In this document: piece after piece, positions 49,443 to 59,204 of the stretch
Numbering within the stretch: position 1 is the stretch's first letter
How the letters are laid out: each line of letters begins with the position of its first letter
Assembly: GCF_036898095.1 (NCBI RefSeq)
Contig: NC_090728.1
Coordinates: 88,544,416-88,608,415, forward strand
DNA: 64,000 bases
Direction: 5' to 3'
Origin: Palaemon carinicauda
Taxonomy: Eukaryota; Arthropoda; Malacostraca; Decapoda; Palaemonidae
Program-made: the position numbers and the translations under genes
The notes under the pieces: generated by a model
The model's input: only the letters and a program-made list of their open reading frames with translations
Told to the model about the DNA's origin: nothing
The model's database searches: none

Positions 49443-50540
49443 TGTCGTGCTTCCGGCAAGACGTTCTGGGATACGCTTATGTTCTTGGAGTATTTTCACG
49501 ACTTTGGTGAAGTATTTCTCTTTGATTTCGGCTGTCGCTTTACTGGAAAACTTCTATATTAGCTTAGTTAGCTTTTGGAATTAATTTGATTAATTTTGGT
49601 GACGAGAGAGTATGAACTCTCGTTCACCTTTCAATGGCCGACCCTTCCCTTAGACGGAAGTGTTGGTGTCTAAGAGAGTATAGACTCTCTTTCTTAATTT
49701 TGCTTAACAAAGTTATAGATTTATTTTATATCTCTCCGCCTCTTATAGGCCTCTTCGATTAACTTCCTTTTATTATAAACTCATTAAAATTAATTTTTAT
49801 ATTTGTTTATATTCGACCTTCCTAATAGTAGGCGGTCTTTTACCGAAGTTAATAAACTTTGAGCCCGTCATTTCGGTTTTACCTGTTAACATATTATGCT
49901 ATTTCCGCCACAGAGTTTGAAAGATTTTCTTTGACAGTCTCGTACTGTTTTCAAAGCTGAACTAACGTTTTGTTTTGTCTCTGCAGTTGTTGACGTTCAG
50001 AACGTTCAACTTGCACTCTATCGTTACGATAGAGAAAGAATGTTCACGGTTTCACGTTGCAGTAAGAGTAACCGTGTCTAGCGTTTTGTTCATTCTTTCT
50101 TAACTTAATGGTTTTGATCCTAATAAAGGAACTTTTCAGTTTTTTCCTTTAACAATAATATGTTTTAACGATATATATGATTGGGCTCTTCTCTCAGGTT
50201 CTAAGTCAAGAGAGAGAGAGAGAGAGATAGAGACGGAGGGAGAAAGAGGATAAACGTTTCATTCAAGCCTGCCAGGCGTACGAGTAACGTCATTATCGAT
50301 TTTTGCTCTTCTCCCTAGTCTCTTTAGGGGAAGAAACTAAACGTTTCTAGAGTGATCTAGTGTTTAGTCTCTTTCCAACCACTGATTTATCTTTCATTAG
50401 ATTTTTCTGTTACATTGTAATTCTGTTTTCGCAATTACTAACTTTGAGAAAGGATAGAATTGCGTATTTCAGGTACAAACCACTTAAGTTTCGAGTTCAG
50501 TGAAATAAGTGCAAACAGAAATCAAAGTGATAAGTGATTA
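49443..50540 (+). other. 5' leader of the younger DIRS
   Basis: Non-coding leader between the left repeat and the first Gag frame. It contains a short GAGAGAGA run (50211-50227) and paired AGTATGAACTCTC/AGTATAGACTCTC motifs near 49607-49690. No long frame is present. Confidence 0.6.
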
Positions 50541-52242
50541 GTGCGTGAGGGTACTTTTGTGCGCGCCAGTCGTCCTCCCAGTCCGGGACCTCTTGCAAGC
50601 TCCCAAGCCCAGGGGAGAAGCAATGTCGAAGGGCATAAGGGTTCAGCAGGCCTTGATCGGCGCACAGAAGTATTCTCGGTGGTTGTGGGCGTGTCTTACC
50701 GAGACCGTCACTCCCACCCGCAGACGATTGAGCCCTTATTTTGCTCGTCTGCAGAAGAGATTAGGGGAGAAAATAAAGGCAGAGTAACGCTGGTCTCAGG
50801 TCTCAAGACTTCTTAAACGTTAAGTCCAGACCTATGCCAGACGTACGAAGTTAAAGTTCACAACCCGAATGCAGTCGTTGGGTTAGCTCTGACTCTCCTA
50901 AGTCATCAGTTGATTACACTCCGACTAAGAGGAGTAAGGTTCTGCCACAACAGATCTCTGCTGTTAAGGCTTTACCTCAGCAGAACTTAGTGTCTGCCGA
51001 CCCCAAGTTAACTCTACTGCAGTCCATACAGTCACAACTTTCGGTCTTGATGCGTGAGTGTCGGGCTGAGAGTGTTGCACCGCCTGCACTCCCTCCACCT
51101 GTTCTCGCTGCACCTGTGCTCGCCCAGCCTGCACCTGCTCCGCCTGTGCTCGCCCAGCCTGCACCTGCTCCGCCTGGTCGCAGCACCATCTGCCAGGCGT
51201 ACGATGTTGTGAACTCTACTACAGTCCATGCAAGCACAACTTTCGGACTTGATGAGTGAGTGTCGGGCTGAGAGTGTTGCTCCACCACCTCCGCCTACAC
51301 TCCCTCCTCCTACACTCGCTCCGCCTGATCACAGTACCATCTGCCAGGCGTATGATGTTGTGGACTCTACTACAGTCCATGCAAGCACAGCTTTCGGACT
51401 TGATGCGTGAGTGTCGTGCTGAGAGTGTTGCACCTCCTGCACCTGTGGTGCGCCAACCTCCTGCACCCGTTCAGCCTGTGCTGCACCCGCCTGCACCGGT
51501 GGTGCACCAACCTCCTGCACCCGTTCAACCTGTGCTGCACCCGCCTGCTCCGGTGGTGCACCAACCTCCTGCACCCGTTCAGCCTATGCTGCACCCGCCT
51601 GCACCGGTGGTGCACCAACCTCCTGCACCCGTTCAGCCTGTGCTGCACCCGCCTGCACTCGCTGCACCCAGTCGCAGCTCCATCTGCCAGGCGTACGATG
51701 TTGAACCACTTTCGGAGTTTGCTGTTCACAGTGTTGTTCAGCCTCAGCCTTCTTTAAGGCAACCCTTGCTTTGGGATCAGGAGAGTTACACTCTTCCTCC
51801 TCCTCCCCTTGCTGCTCCACCAGTGGTGCAACTCTCGGTTGGGGTACAACAACCTCTCCCCTCCGTGAGTCTGTCTGGTCAACCAGCGCTGCACCGAGTT
51901 CAACCCTCATCTAGGCAAGCTCATCTACACCATGCACTTGCACCTCAGGAGCCTCAGCTTGCTAGAACTTTACCTTGTTCTGCGCAGCCTCAACCTTCTC
52001 ATGCTCCACTCATCTCTCAGGAACAGGAACGGACTACTCCGCCTCCGTCCTCCGCTCAGCTGGTGCAATCCTTGGGTGCAACTCTTGCTAGGAGTCAACC
52101 TCCTTCACCCTTACACCTGCCTTCTGCTCCGTCTGTTGTTCAGCCTATGCAGTCTGAACCTCAGGTTTTCCCTCAAGTTGAGGAAACCTCTGTTGTTGTT
52201 CCAGCTCGTTCTGACTCTGCTGTTCAGCATACCATGGTTTAA
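50541..52242 (+). CDS. DIRS Gag-like ORF1, proline-rich repeats (broken into frames)
   Basis: Overlapping frames (50541-50816, 50990-51259, 51256-52242) carry a basic N-terminal part (RGEAMSKGIRVQQAL ... WLWACLTETVTPTRRR) and then a Pro/Ala/Gln-rich region. A recurring unit has the form QSMQAQLSDLMRECRAESVAPP and SxICQAYDV; within it an 18-residue unit (PAPVVHQPPAPVQPVLHP) is repeated four times. The longest frame reaches 52242. Frame changes at about 51250 mean it is not one intact protein unless sequence errors are present. Gag of DIRS elements is poorly conserved, so the assignment rests on position between the left repeat and RT. Confidence 0.55.
51013..51660. repeat. Nested tandem repeats in DIRS Gag
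   Basis: A large unit opening CTACTACAGTCCATG starts at 51013, 51216 and 51367 (spacing 203 and 151). The third unit contains four 54-bp copies at 51439, 51493, 51547 and 51601 (GCACCGGTGGTGCACCAACC ...). All periods of the small unit are multiples of three. Confidence 0.9.
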
Positions 52243-52332
52243 ACCCCATGCAAGCATACATAAAGCACTCTAGCACTGGTCATGGAATTTCTGAGAAATG
52301 TTAAACGCCATGCACACGCTCTGCTTTCCTTT

Positions 52333-52530
52333 CAGCAGGCTCTGCTTACAGCAGGCTCTACTTACTACATGCTCAGCATTCAGCATGCTCTGCATTCAGC
52401 ATGCTCTGCATACAACATGCTCTGCATACAGCATGCTCTGCATTCAGCATGCTCTGCATACAACATGCTCTACATACAGCATGCTCTGCATACAGCATAC
52501 TCTGCATACATCATGCTCTGCATACCTTAC
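52333..52530. repeat. 15-bp tandem repeat
   Basis: Unit CAGCATGCTCTGCAT is repeated about 11 times with A/T variants. All three plus frames stay open across it, giving Met/Cys/His-rich artefact peptides. It lies in the younger DIRS after the Gag frame. Confidence 0.9.
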
Positions 52531-53072
52531 CGCATGCTTCTCAACACATCTTGGGTTGTTGCCAACTCACTAGACTGTCAAGCAGTTTCATAACGTTGCC
52601 TTCTAGTCTGCTGCTTTGCACCAGTGAACCCTCACTCAGAGAACTTAGCTTTTCTAGGATAAGGTCCCTGTAGATGAGAAAGTTCTTTTCTCCCTCCTTC
52701 TGATATTCCCTTGAGGACTCTGTCATTTGGAGGGAGCCTTTAGCTGCATAACCTCTTATGGACTTTTATTTAAGCATAACATGCTTACAGGGAAGGTAAT
52801 GGTTACACTTCAGCCGCTAATCCCGTCTGTTACCACACCTGCTCCCATAGACCTTGAGCTGTGTTGCATGACATGCAGTCCAAGCTTAGTCCTTGTTAGA
52901 GGATTTTTTGTTTACGGAGTCAATGTGTCACGGGGAAGACGTTCAACAACCAACAGAAGGGACTTGTTGTGACGCAGTGGGCAACCTCAGCAACCCGTTA
53001 AGGAGTTGTCTGTACGGCCCAGACAGTCTAGACAGATTCGGGTTGTCACTGTACTTCCTCGCTTGCCCATGA

Positions 53073-54419
53073 TTGACAGTTTACAGACTGTGCAGCAGTA
53101 TCATGATCTTGTGTCCGGCTCCGTCAGACGACTGGCTTTTAAGAGCTCCCTCAAGTCGTCGCTGTCTGGAGATTTTCAAATGGGCTATGGATCTGACCAA
53201 GGAACTGGGCCTCCTGGTCAATTTTGAGGAGTCTCAGCTCGTTCCATCCCAGACCATTGTCTCCTTGGGTATGGATCTTCAGAGTCGAGCTTTTCGGACT
53301 TGTCCGTCGGCCCCAAGGATCTTCCAAGCCCTAGAATGCATCCAGAGCATGCTGAGAAGGAACCGATGCTTAGTCAGGCAGTGGATGAGTCTAACAGGGA
53401 CACTTTCATCGCTGGCCCTGTTCATCGAGTTAGGGAGACTCCACCTCCGCCCCCTTCAGTATCATCTAGCTGCTCACTGGATAAAGGACATGACGCTAGA
53501 GACGGGCTCAGTTCCTGTTTCCGAAGAGATGAGGTCTACTCTAACGTGGTGGAAGAACAGCATTCTTCTCAAGGAAGGTCTACCATTGGCTGTTCAGTCC
53601 TCCGACCACCGTCTCTTCTCGGACGCATCGGACACGGGCTGGGGTGCGACACTGGACGGACAGGAATGCTCGGGAACATGGAATCAGGAGCAAAGGACAC
53701 TTCACATCTATTGCAAGGAGTTGTTGGCAGTTCATTTGGCCTTGATAAACTTCAAGTCCCTCCAGCTTAACAAGGTGGTGGAGGTGAACTCCGACTACAC
53801 CACAGCCTTGGCTTACATCTCCAAGCAGGGAGGGACTCATTCGAGGAAGTTGTTCGAGATCGCAAGGGACCTCCTCATTTGGTCAAAAGATCGAAAGCTC
53901 ACGCTGGTAACGAGGCTCTTTCAGGGCGATATGAATGTCATGGCAGATCGCCTCAGCCGGAAGGGTCAGGTCTTCCCCACAGAGTGGACCCTTCACAAGA
54001 ATGTTTGCAGCAGACTTTGGGCCCTGTGGGGTCAGCCAACCATAGATCTATTCGCTACCTCGATGACCAAGAGGCTCCCGATGTATTGTTCTCCGATTCC
54101 AGACCCAGCAGCAGTTCGCGTGGATGCCTTTCTGCTGGATTGGTCCCATCTCAACCTGTATGCATTCCCGCCGTTCAAGATTGTCAACAGGGTACTTCAG
54201 AAGTTCGCCTCTCACAAAGGGACACGGCTGACGTTGGTTGCTCCCCTCTGGCCCGCGAGAGAATGGTTCACTGAGGTACTGCAATGGCTGGTCGACGTTC
54301 CCAGGACTCTTCCTCCTAGAGTGGACCTTCTGAGTCAACCTCACGTAAAGAAGGTACACCCAACCTCCACGCTCTTCGTCTGGCTGCCTTCAGACTATCG
54401 AAAGACTCTCAAGAGCTAG
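53073..54419 (+). CDS. DIRS RT C-terminal part, RNase H and following domain (RT N-terminal half deleted)
   Basis: A continuous frame of about 430 codons follows a junction near 53126. It opens within RT motif C as SDDWLLRAPS, where full DIRS enzymes have a YLDDWL context. FEESQLVPSQTIVSLGM is the end of the RT. RNase H follows with HRLFSDASDTGWG (53610-53640, first Asp), CKELLAVHLAL (Glu), NSDYTTALAYI (Asp) and NVMADRLSRK (Asp), so its acidic residues are all kept. PTIDLFATSMTKRLPMYCSP and YAFPPFKIVN belong to the conserved region after RNase H. The fingers and most of the palm are missing, so this copy cannot make an active RT. The first residues (53073-53125) are out-of-frame Gag remnant. 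Confidence 0.85.
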   Translation: MTVYRLCSSIMILCPAPSDDWLLRAPSSRRCLEIFKWAMDLTKELGLLVNFEESQLVPSQTIVSLGMDLQSRAFRTCPSAPRIFQALECIQSMLRRNRCLVRQWMSLTGTLSSLALFIELGRLHLRPLQYHLAAHWIKDMTLETGSVPVSEEMRSTLTWWKNSILLKEGLPLAVQSSDHRLFSDASDTGWGATLDGQECSGTWNQEQRTLHIYCKELLAVHLALINFKSLQLNKVVEVNSDYTTALAYISKQGGTHSRKLFEIARDLLIWSKDRKLTLVTRLFQGDMNVMADRLSRKGQVFPTEWTLHKNVCSRLWALWGQPTIDLFATSMTKRLPMYCSPIPDPAAVRVDAFLLDWSHLNLYAFPPFKIVNRVLQKFASHKGTRLTLVAPLWPAREWFTEVLQWLVDVPRTLPPRVDLLSQPHVKKVHPTSTLFVWLPSDYRKTLKS

Positions 54420-54429
54420 AGGCTTTTCG

Positions 54430-55455
54430 AAGGAGGCAGCCAGAGCGATTGCCAGAGCAAGGATGACATCCACTCTCAGAGTCTATCAGTCTTTATGGGA
54501 AGTCTTCCGAAGCTGGTGCAAGGCCAATGCAGTTTTCCTCAACCAGTACCAATGTAACCCAGATTGCTGACTTCCTGTTACATCTAAGGAACGTAAGCTC
54601 CCTATCAGCTCCTACGATCAAGGGTTACAGAAGTTTGTTGGCAGCGGTTTTCCGCCACAGAGGCTTGGATCTTTCCTCCAACAAAGATCTACAGGACCTC
54701 CTTAGGTCTTTTGAGACCTCAAAGGAACGTCGGTTGTCCACTCCAGGCTGGAATCTAGACGTGGTCCTAAGGTTCCTAATGTCATCAGGATTTGAACCGC
54801 TCCAATCAGCCTCTTTTAAGGACCTCACATTAAAAAACTCTTTTCCTCGTGTGCTTAGCAACAGGTAAAAGAGTAAGTGAGATCCACGCCTTCAGCAGGA
54901 ACATAGGTTTCACATCTGAAACGGCTACATGTTCCTTACAGCTCGGTTTTTTGGCTAAAAACGAGCTTCCTTCCCGTCCTTGGCCTAAGTCGTTCGAGAT
55001 CCCAAGCCTGTCCAACATGGTGGGGAACGAACTGGAGAGAGTACTTTGCCCAGTTAGAGCTCTTAAGTACTATCTAAAGGTCAAAACCATTACGAGGACA
55101 ATCAGAAGCCTTATGGTGTGCTATCAAGAAGCCTTCTCTACCAATGTCTAAGAACTCAGTTTCTTTCTACATCAGGCTTCTGATTAGAGAAGCAAATTCT
55201 CATCTGAAGGAAGAAGACCTTGCTTTGCTGAAGGTAAGGACACATGAAGTGAGAGCTGTGGCTACTTCAGTGGCCTTCAAACAGAACCGTTCTCTGCAGA
55301 GTGTTATGGATGCAACCTATTGGAGAAACAAGTCAGTGTTCGCATCATTCTATCTCAAAGATGTCCAGTCTCTTTACGAGTACTGCTACACCCTGGGTCT
55401 ATTCGTAGCAACGAATGCAGTAGTAGGCGAGGGCTCAGCCACTACATTCCCATAA
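54430..55455 (+). pseudogene. DIRS tyrosine recombinase with frameshifts
   Basis: Segments in three frames line up as one recombinase. They are ARARMTSTLRVYQSLWEVF (about 54450-54505); VTQIADFLLHLRNVSSLSAP (54549-54610, core-binding domain); CLATGKRVSEIHAFSRNIGF (54850-54910, first catalytic Arg); VLCPVRALKYYLK; and, after a shift near 55080-55140, SKNSVSFYIRLLIREANS, KVRTHEVRAVATSVAF (His-x-x-Arg) and VFASFYLKDV (Tyr at 55351-55353). Catalytic residues are present but at least three frame changes prevent expression as one protein. Compare the less damaged recombinase at 47761-48555. Confidence 0.8.
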
Positions 55456-55837
55456 TCCCATAACTTTTTAACCTTTCTCTTGAATACTTTTTATGGGTTG
55501 TACGGTCGGCTAAGAAGCCTTCCACATCCTTGTTGATTTGGCGGGTGGTCAATTCTTTCTTGAGAAGCGCCAAGGTTAAAGGTTGTGATGAGGTCCTTTA
55601 GTATGGGTTGCAGCCCTGTATACTTTAGCACCTTTGAGTTGATTCAGCCTCCCAAGAGGAACGCTGCGCTCAGTAAGGAAGACGATCTTATTAAAGGCAG
55701 AGTAACGGTTCAAGTCGACTTCCTTACCAGGTACTTATTATTTCATTGTTATTGTGGATAACTGATTATATGAAATATGGGATACTTAGCTATCCTTTAA
55801 TCTTGTACACTGGTTTTCACCCACCCCCCTGGGTGTG

Positions 55838-55930
55838 AATCAGCTACATGATTATCGGGTAAGTTTAATATTGAAAAATGTTATTTTTATTAATAAAATA
55901 AATTTTTGAATATACTTACCCGATAATCAT
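55838..55930 (+). repeat. Internal complementary region of the younger DIRS
   Basis: CAGCTACATGATTATCGGGT ... TTTAATATTGAAAA is the complement of the left end. It is joined directly to ATGTTATTTTTATTAATAAA ... ACTTACCCGATAATCATG, the complement of the right end. The junction lies at about 55877/55878. This is the signature of DIRS-type circle formation. Confidence 0.92.
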
Positions 55931-55975
55931 GATTTAATCGACCCTCCCTTCCTCCCCATAGAGAACCAGTGGACC

Positions 55976-56134
55976 GAGGAATAATTGAGGAGGTGTCAAC
56001 AAGAAGTACTTGAGTACCTGGCCACAGGTGGCGCTGGTAAATACACCCCCTTCTAGTATTGTGATAGCTGGCGTATCCCTCCATAGAATTCTGTCGGGCA
56101 ACGGAGTTGACAGCTACATGATTATCGGGTAAGT
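55976..56134 (-). repeat. Right inverted terminal repeat of the younger DIRS
   Basis: 159 bases from GAGGAATAATTGAGG to ATTATCGGGTAAGT, matching 49284-49442 in inverted orientation without a visible mismatch. The element continues to 56170 with its end-specific sequence (ATATTCAAAAATTTATTTTA...). Confidence 0.93.
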
Positions 56135-56189
56135 ATATTCAAAAATTTATTTTATTAATAAAAATAACATATTACTTAAAATTTGTGAT

Positions 56190-57839
56190 GTTTATATGCT
56201 TTCAATTCTCGCAAGGGAGGGTGTAATGAAGGGATTAGCCTCTCTTAAGTTGGTTTTTTTTTTGCCCATTTGCCACAAATAAGAAATTTTAGTCATTTCG
56301 AGCATATGTGTAGGTGATAAGTATCTAAGCCTTTCCTATTATCAATTCTTATCCATCAATATCACAAGTCCAAGCAGGGTGAGGAGGGTGACAAGTAGTT
56401 TTAGAAGTCACCCTCGTGTACCAGCTTTGATTTTCAATGCCATGAAATCAGAATTGTAGCCCATTTTCTTTTTCTTAAAGAGAAAATAGGTTTGTCTAGC
56501 TCTAGCCTATCCAGTGATTTCAGGGAACTAAATTTTGCTGGCTTGGTGTGACGTGATTTGTGGCAGTAGGATGAAGGTAGAATTTCTGTTGAGTGACCGG
56601 TGAAGTACATACTCTTGTAAAGAGCAGAAATTAATGTAAAATCTATTAGTATGCAATCTCTCTCATTTTGTTCTTATATCTACACTATGCCTTGAACCAT
56701 ACTCTTATAGTTCTAAAGGGCCCTCACATTTATCTGCACAAAATAACTTAAGTTTGAATAAAACTTCATTCTATGCAGATGACTCAATGTTGAGTGTATT
56801 GACTGGGTTATTGTTGATGAGTAGGATATGTAAAGGGAAGGGGGTTAGTAGTCATATGACTTGGATGTGGGTGGATGGAATTACACCAGCTAAATCACTT
56901 ACAGTCTTATAGGTCCTCTTTATTATGAAATGTACATCTTCACCTTTAGGATGCATGGTTGTATTTTTTGGTGCCCTATCATTTACTGGGGTTGTGTTTT
57001 TGTTGTGTCTTTTTGTGTGCTGATGACTTTACTGCCAGCTAATTGGTCAAGGATAGTTCCTCAAGAAATTATTACTAGCGGTAGTGCAGGCAGATGAGTT
57101 TTCTTTTTACTGTTGAATTAACTTTACCTTGGCACAGTATCATAGAATAAATATGAATATTTTGTTGGTGCGAAGACATTCTACAGTATTTAGGGTAAAC
57201 GGAAGAAGAGAGAATGTTATACAGTGCAATATTTATCTAGTCTTTTGTGGGATTTTTATTTCTTATTTTGTGTGTATGTATTGCACTATAACAGATCCAT
57301 CTCTTTTTAATGGGTATATGCTTCTTCTTTGCCCAAGTAGAGATTTCATTAATAATTCTGTGAGCAGTCCCTACATCATAGCCAAGATATCCAAACTATA
57401 TTTCATAAATTCATTCTCCACTTGCTGTAACTTCCCAATATAATTCATGTTTATAACATTCCAATTTTTCTTTAGTATTTATAAACCGGGAGATTCTTAG
57501 CACCCCGCTATGTCCGGGACTAGGGGTCATTCTGTCATATTTGCTTTTCAGACTTAGTAAATCCATAGAGGATTCATGGGCTAAATTCATCAAAGGATAG
57601 CAGGTTCCTTGTGATGCGCAGTGCCTATCTAACTAAGGCGAGTGACCCCTGCTGGTCCATACCAATTACAGTAAGATCATCTGCCAGGCATCAGCAGTAA
57701 AAGCCGAAAAGACATCTTGTCAATCGCCTTATACCTAATCCGTCACCTTGCTGCCAGTGACTTCATCAAGATTTAAGGAAGCATTTCCTCCATAGCCAAA
57801 GTTCTCGTTTCTCCACCAAGTAGCTCATTGGCAAACATG
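56190..57839 (+). other. No gene recognised
   Basis: AT-rich sequence after the nested DIRS pair. Open frames such as 57129-57443 show no family resemblance. The final aPKC exon was sought here and not seen. Confidence 0.5.
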
Positions 57840-58096
57840 AATTGCTAAGATATACTGCCCAGCATGGTATGCTAAGATATGTGCTTAATGAAGTGTAAGC
57901 CACAGAGGTGTGGATGTGTTTTGCGCCGAGCTCTGTGCAACAAACGCCCTGAGTTGTGTTTTAGCTTTTGTTTCTCGCTAAGGATATAATTGAAAAGATA
58001 TTAGTTAATCTTATGGAGAAACCAAAGTGAGAAGAAACAGTACACTATGTCTGCCCCCTTGTCTCCCCCTAACTCAGTCTGCCTCATATATGAACC

Positions 58097-59160
58097 ATGG
58101 AGGGAGACTGGAAAAAATGGACTGGATGTGAGTGTAGAAGATTCTATCATAAGAAATGTTTGTATTTAGTGACAGGCATCACTGATAATGAACTAAAGAA
58201 CCTAGATTGGATATGCCCACGCTGCATAGTTGAAGCCAGCAAGCCAAGTTATGTTTATCAAAATTGAAGGAAGATGGGGGTATAAGAGAAGAGGCCCTGA
58301 GCGAACAAGACGCGAGAATCGCTGAATTGGAAAACAAAGTTGCGGACTTTAGCGCACATGCAGGAAATTACAACCAGACTACTGACTTCACTGAGAAAGC
58401 TGAAAATTTTTCTGTGAATATGGAATCAATTACAGTAAGGCAACACTTCAATCATTGATGGACCCAAAATCAGAGAAAACGACATATGCTGACAAAGTTA
58501 AGGAAAAAAAATCTGTTTGTAATTAAATCAACAAATACAACAGCTAAGATTACTGAAAGAAAACATGAGGTTAAATAGGCACTTGAAGGCATTCCTATAC
58601 TTAACGTGAGGTCAAGTTCGAATGGAAATGTTGTTGTAAACTTTAACAAAATGATCAGAGAAGAGGCTGCAAACAAAATTCAGACATTGGTTGCCGACAC
58701 CGAGACAAGGAAAATCAGAAAATTAAAACCAAAAATAATGATATGCAATGCATACAATGATGAAGATGAATTAGTAAATGCCTTGATTCAAAGAAATCGT
58801 TCTGAACCAAATCCAAAATACTGTATAGAAGATAAGTGTAGTCCTGAAGAAAAAGGCTTGAGGTGGGACTACCCGCTATGTGCTGAAATGTGATCCTGAA
58901 GTTCGAGGGCTATTCACGATAATGGGGACAAAATTTTGGTATGATGGGGTACTTATAACATACATGATAGGTACCACGTGATCACCTGCTATCACTGTCA
59001 GAGGTATGGACATCTTGAAAAATATTGCAAGTCTAAGAATGATGATAAAGTCTGCGGGAAAAGCTCAGGAAAACATTTCACCAAGGAGTGTAATTTGAAA
59101 ATGTCAAAGTGTATTAACTGCACAAAGTTAAACAAACCAAGTGACCACAGTAATTTCTAG
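58097..59160 (+). pseudogene. LINE ORF1: PHD-like finger, coiled coil, zinc knuckles
   Basis: From ATG 58097 the frame reads MEGDWKKWTGCECRRFYHKK, then CLYLVTGITDNELKNLDWIC, then PRC: a Cys/His pattern like the C-terminal half of a PHD finger. A stop at 58265 with a frame change leads to EQDARIAELENKVADF (heptad-like, 58264-58458). 58606-58893 encodes VVVNFNKMIREEAANKI ... KPKIMICNAYND, RRM-like in layout. 58978-59160 holds CYHCQRYGHLEKYC and further Cys/His sets, CCHC knuckles for RNA binding. CR1-group LINEs are known to have such ORF1 proteins. Stops make it inactive. Confidence 0.65.
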
Positions 59161-59204
59161 AGATTGCAAAGCTTATGACTAGGAATTAAAAAAACTTACA
59201 GAAA

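Larger units (their letters stand above)
49271..56170 (+). mobile_element. Younger DIRS retrotransposon, 6.9 kb, internally deleted
   Basis: The outer borders are set by its own internal complementary region (55838-55930), which joins the complement of the left end (...TTTAATATTGAAAA) to the complement of the right end (ATGTTATTTTTATT...). This places the ends at 49271 and 56170. Inverted repeats 49284-49442 and 55976-56134 match over all 159 bases. It encodes a repeat-rich Gag, the C-terminal end of RT with RNase H, and a frameshifted tyrosine recombinase. There is no target duplication. It lies inside the right end of another DIRS. Low repeat divergence suggests a recent insertion, though repeat ends are also homogenised during DIRS replication. 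Confidence 0.92.
47755..56189 (+). mobile_element. 5'-truncated DIRS element, interrupted by a younger DIRS
   Basis: Two parts, 47755-49270 and 56171-56189, form the 3' portion of one DIRS element. The first holds a tyrosine recombinase frame, an internal complementary region (48890-48985) and the right inverted repeat (about 49005-49270). The repeat is cut at AAAAATACAA|, and its last bases ATTACTTAAAATTTGTGAT reappear at 56171-56189. The complement of this uninterrupted end is preserved at 48930-48975 (CACAAATTTTAAGTAATTTG then TATTTTTCCTAACAG). The left part of the element, including Gag and RT, is absent. Confidence 0.85.

Noticed and set aside
52282..52673. Met/Cys/His-rich open frames in all plus frames
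   Set aside because: Product of a 15-bp tandem repeat.
57129..57443. Open frame of 104 codons as a possible host gene
   Set aside because: No domain, no splice context and composition like the surrounding AT-rich DNA.
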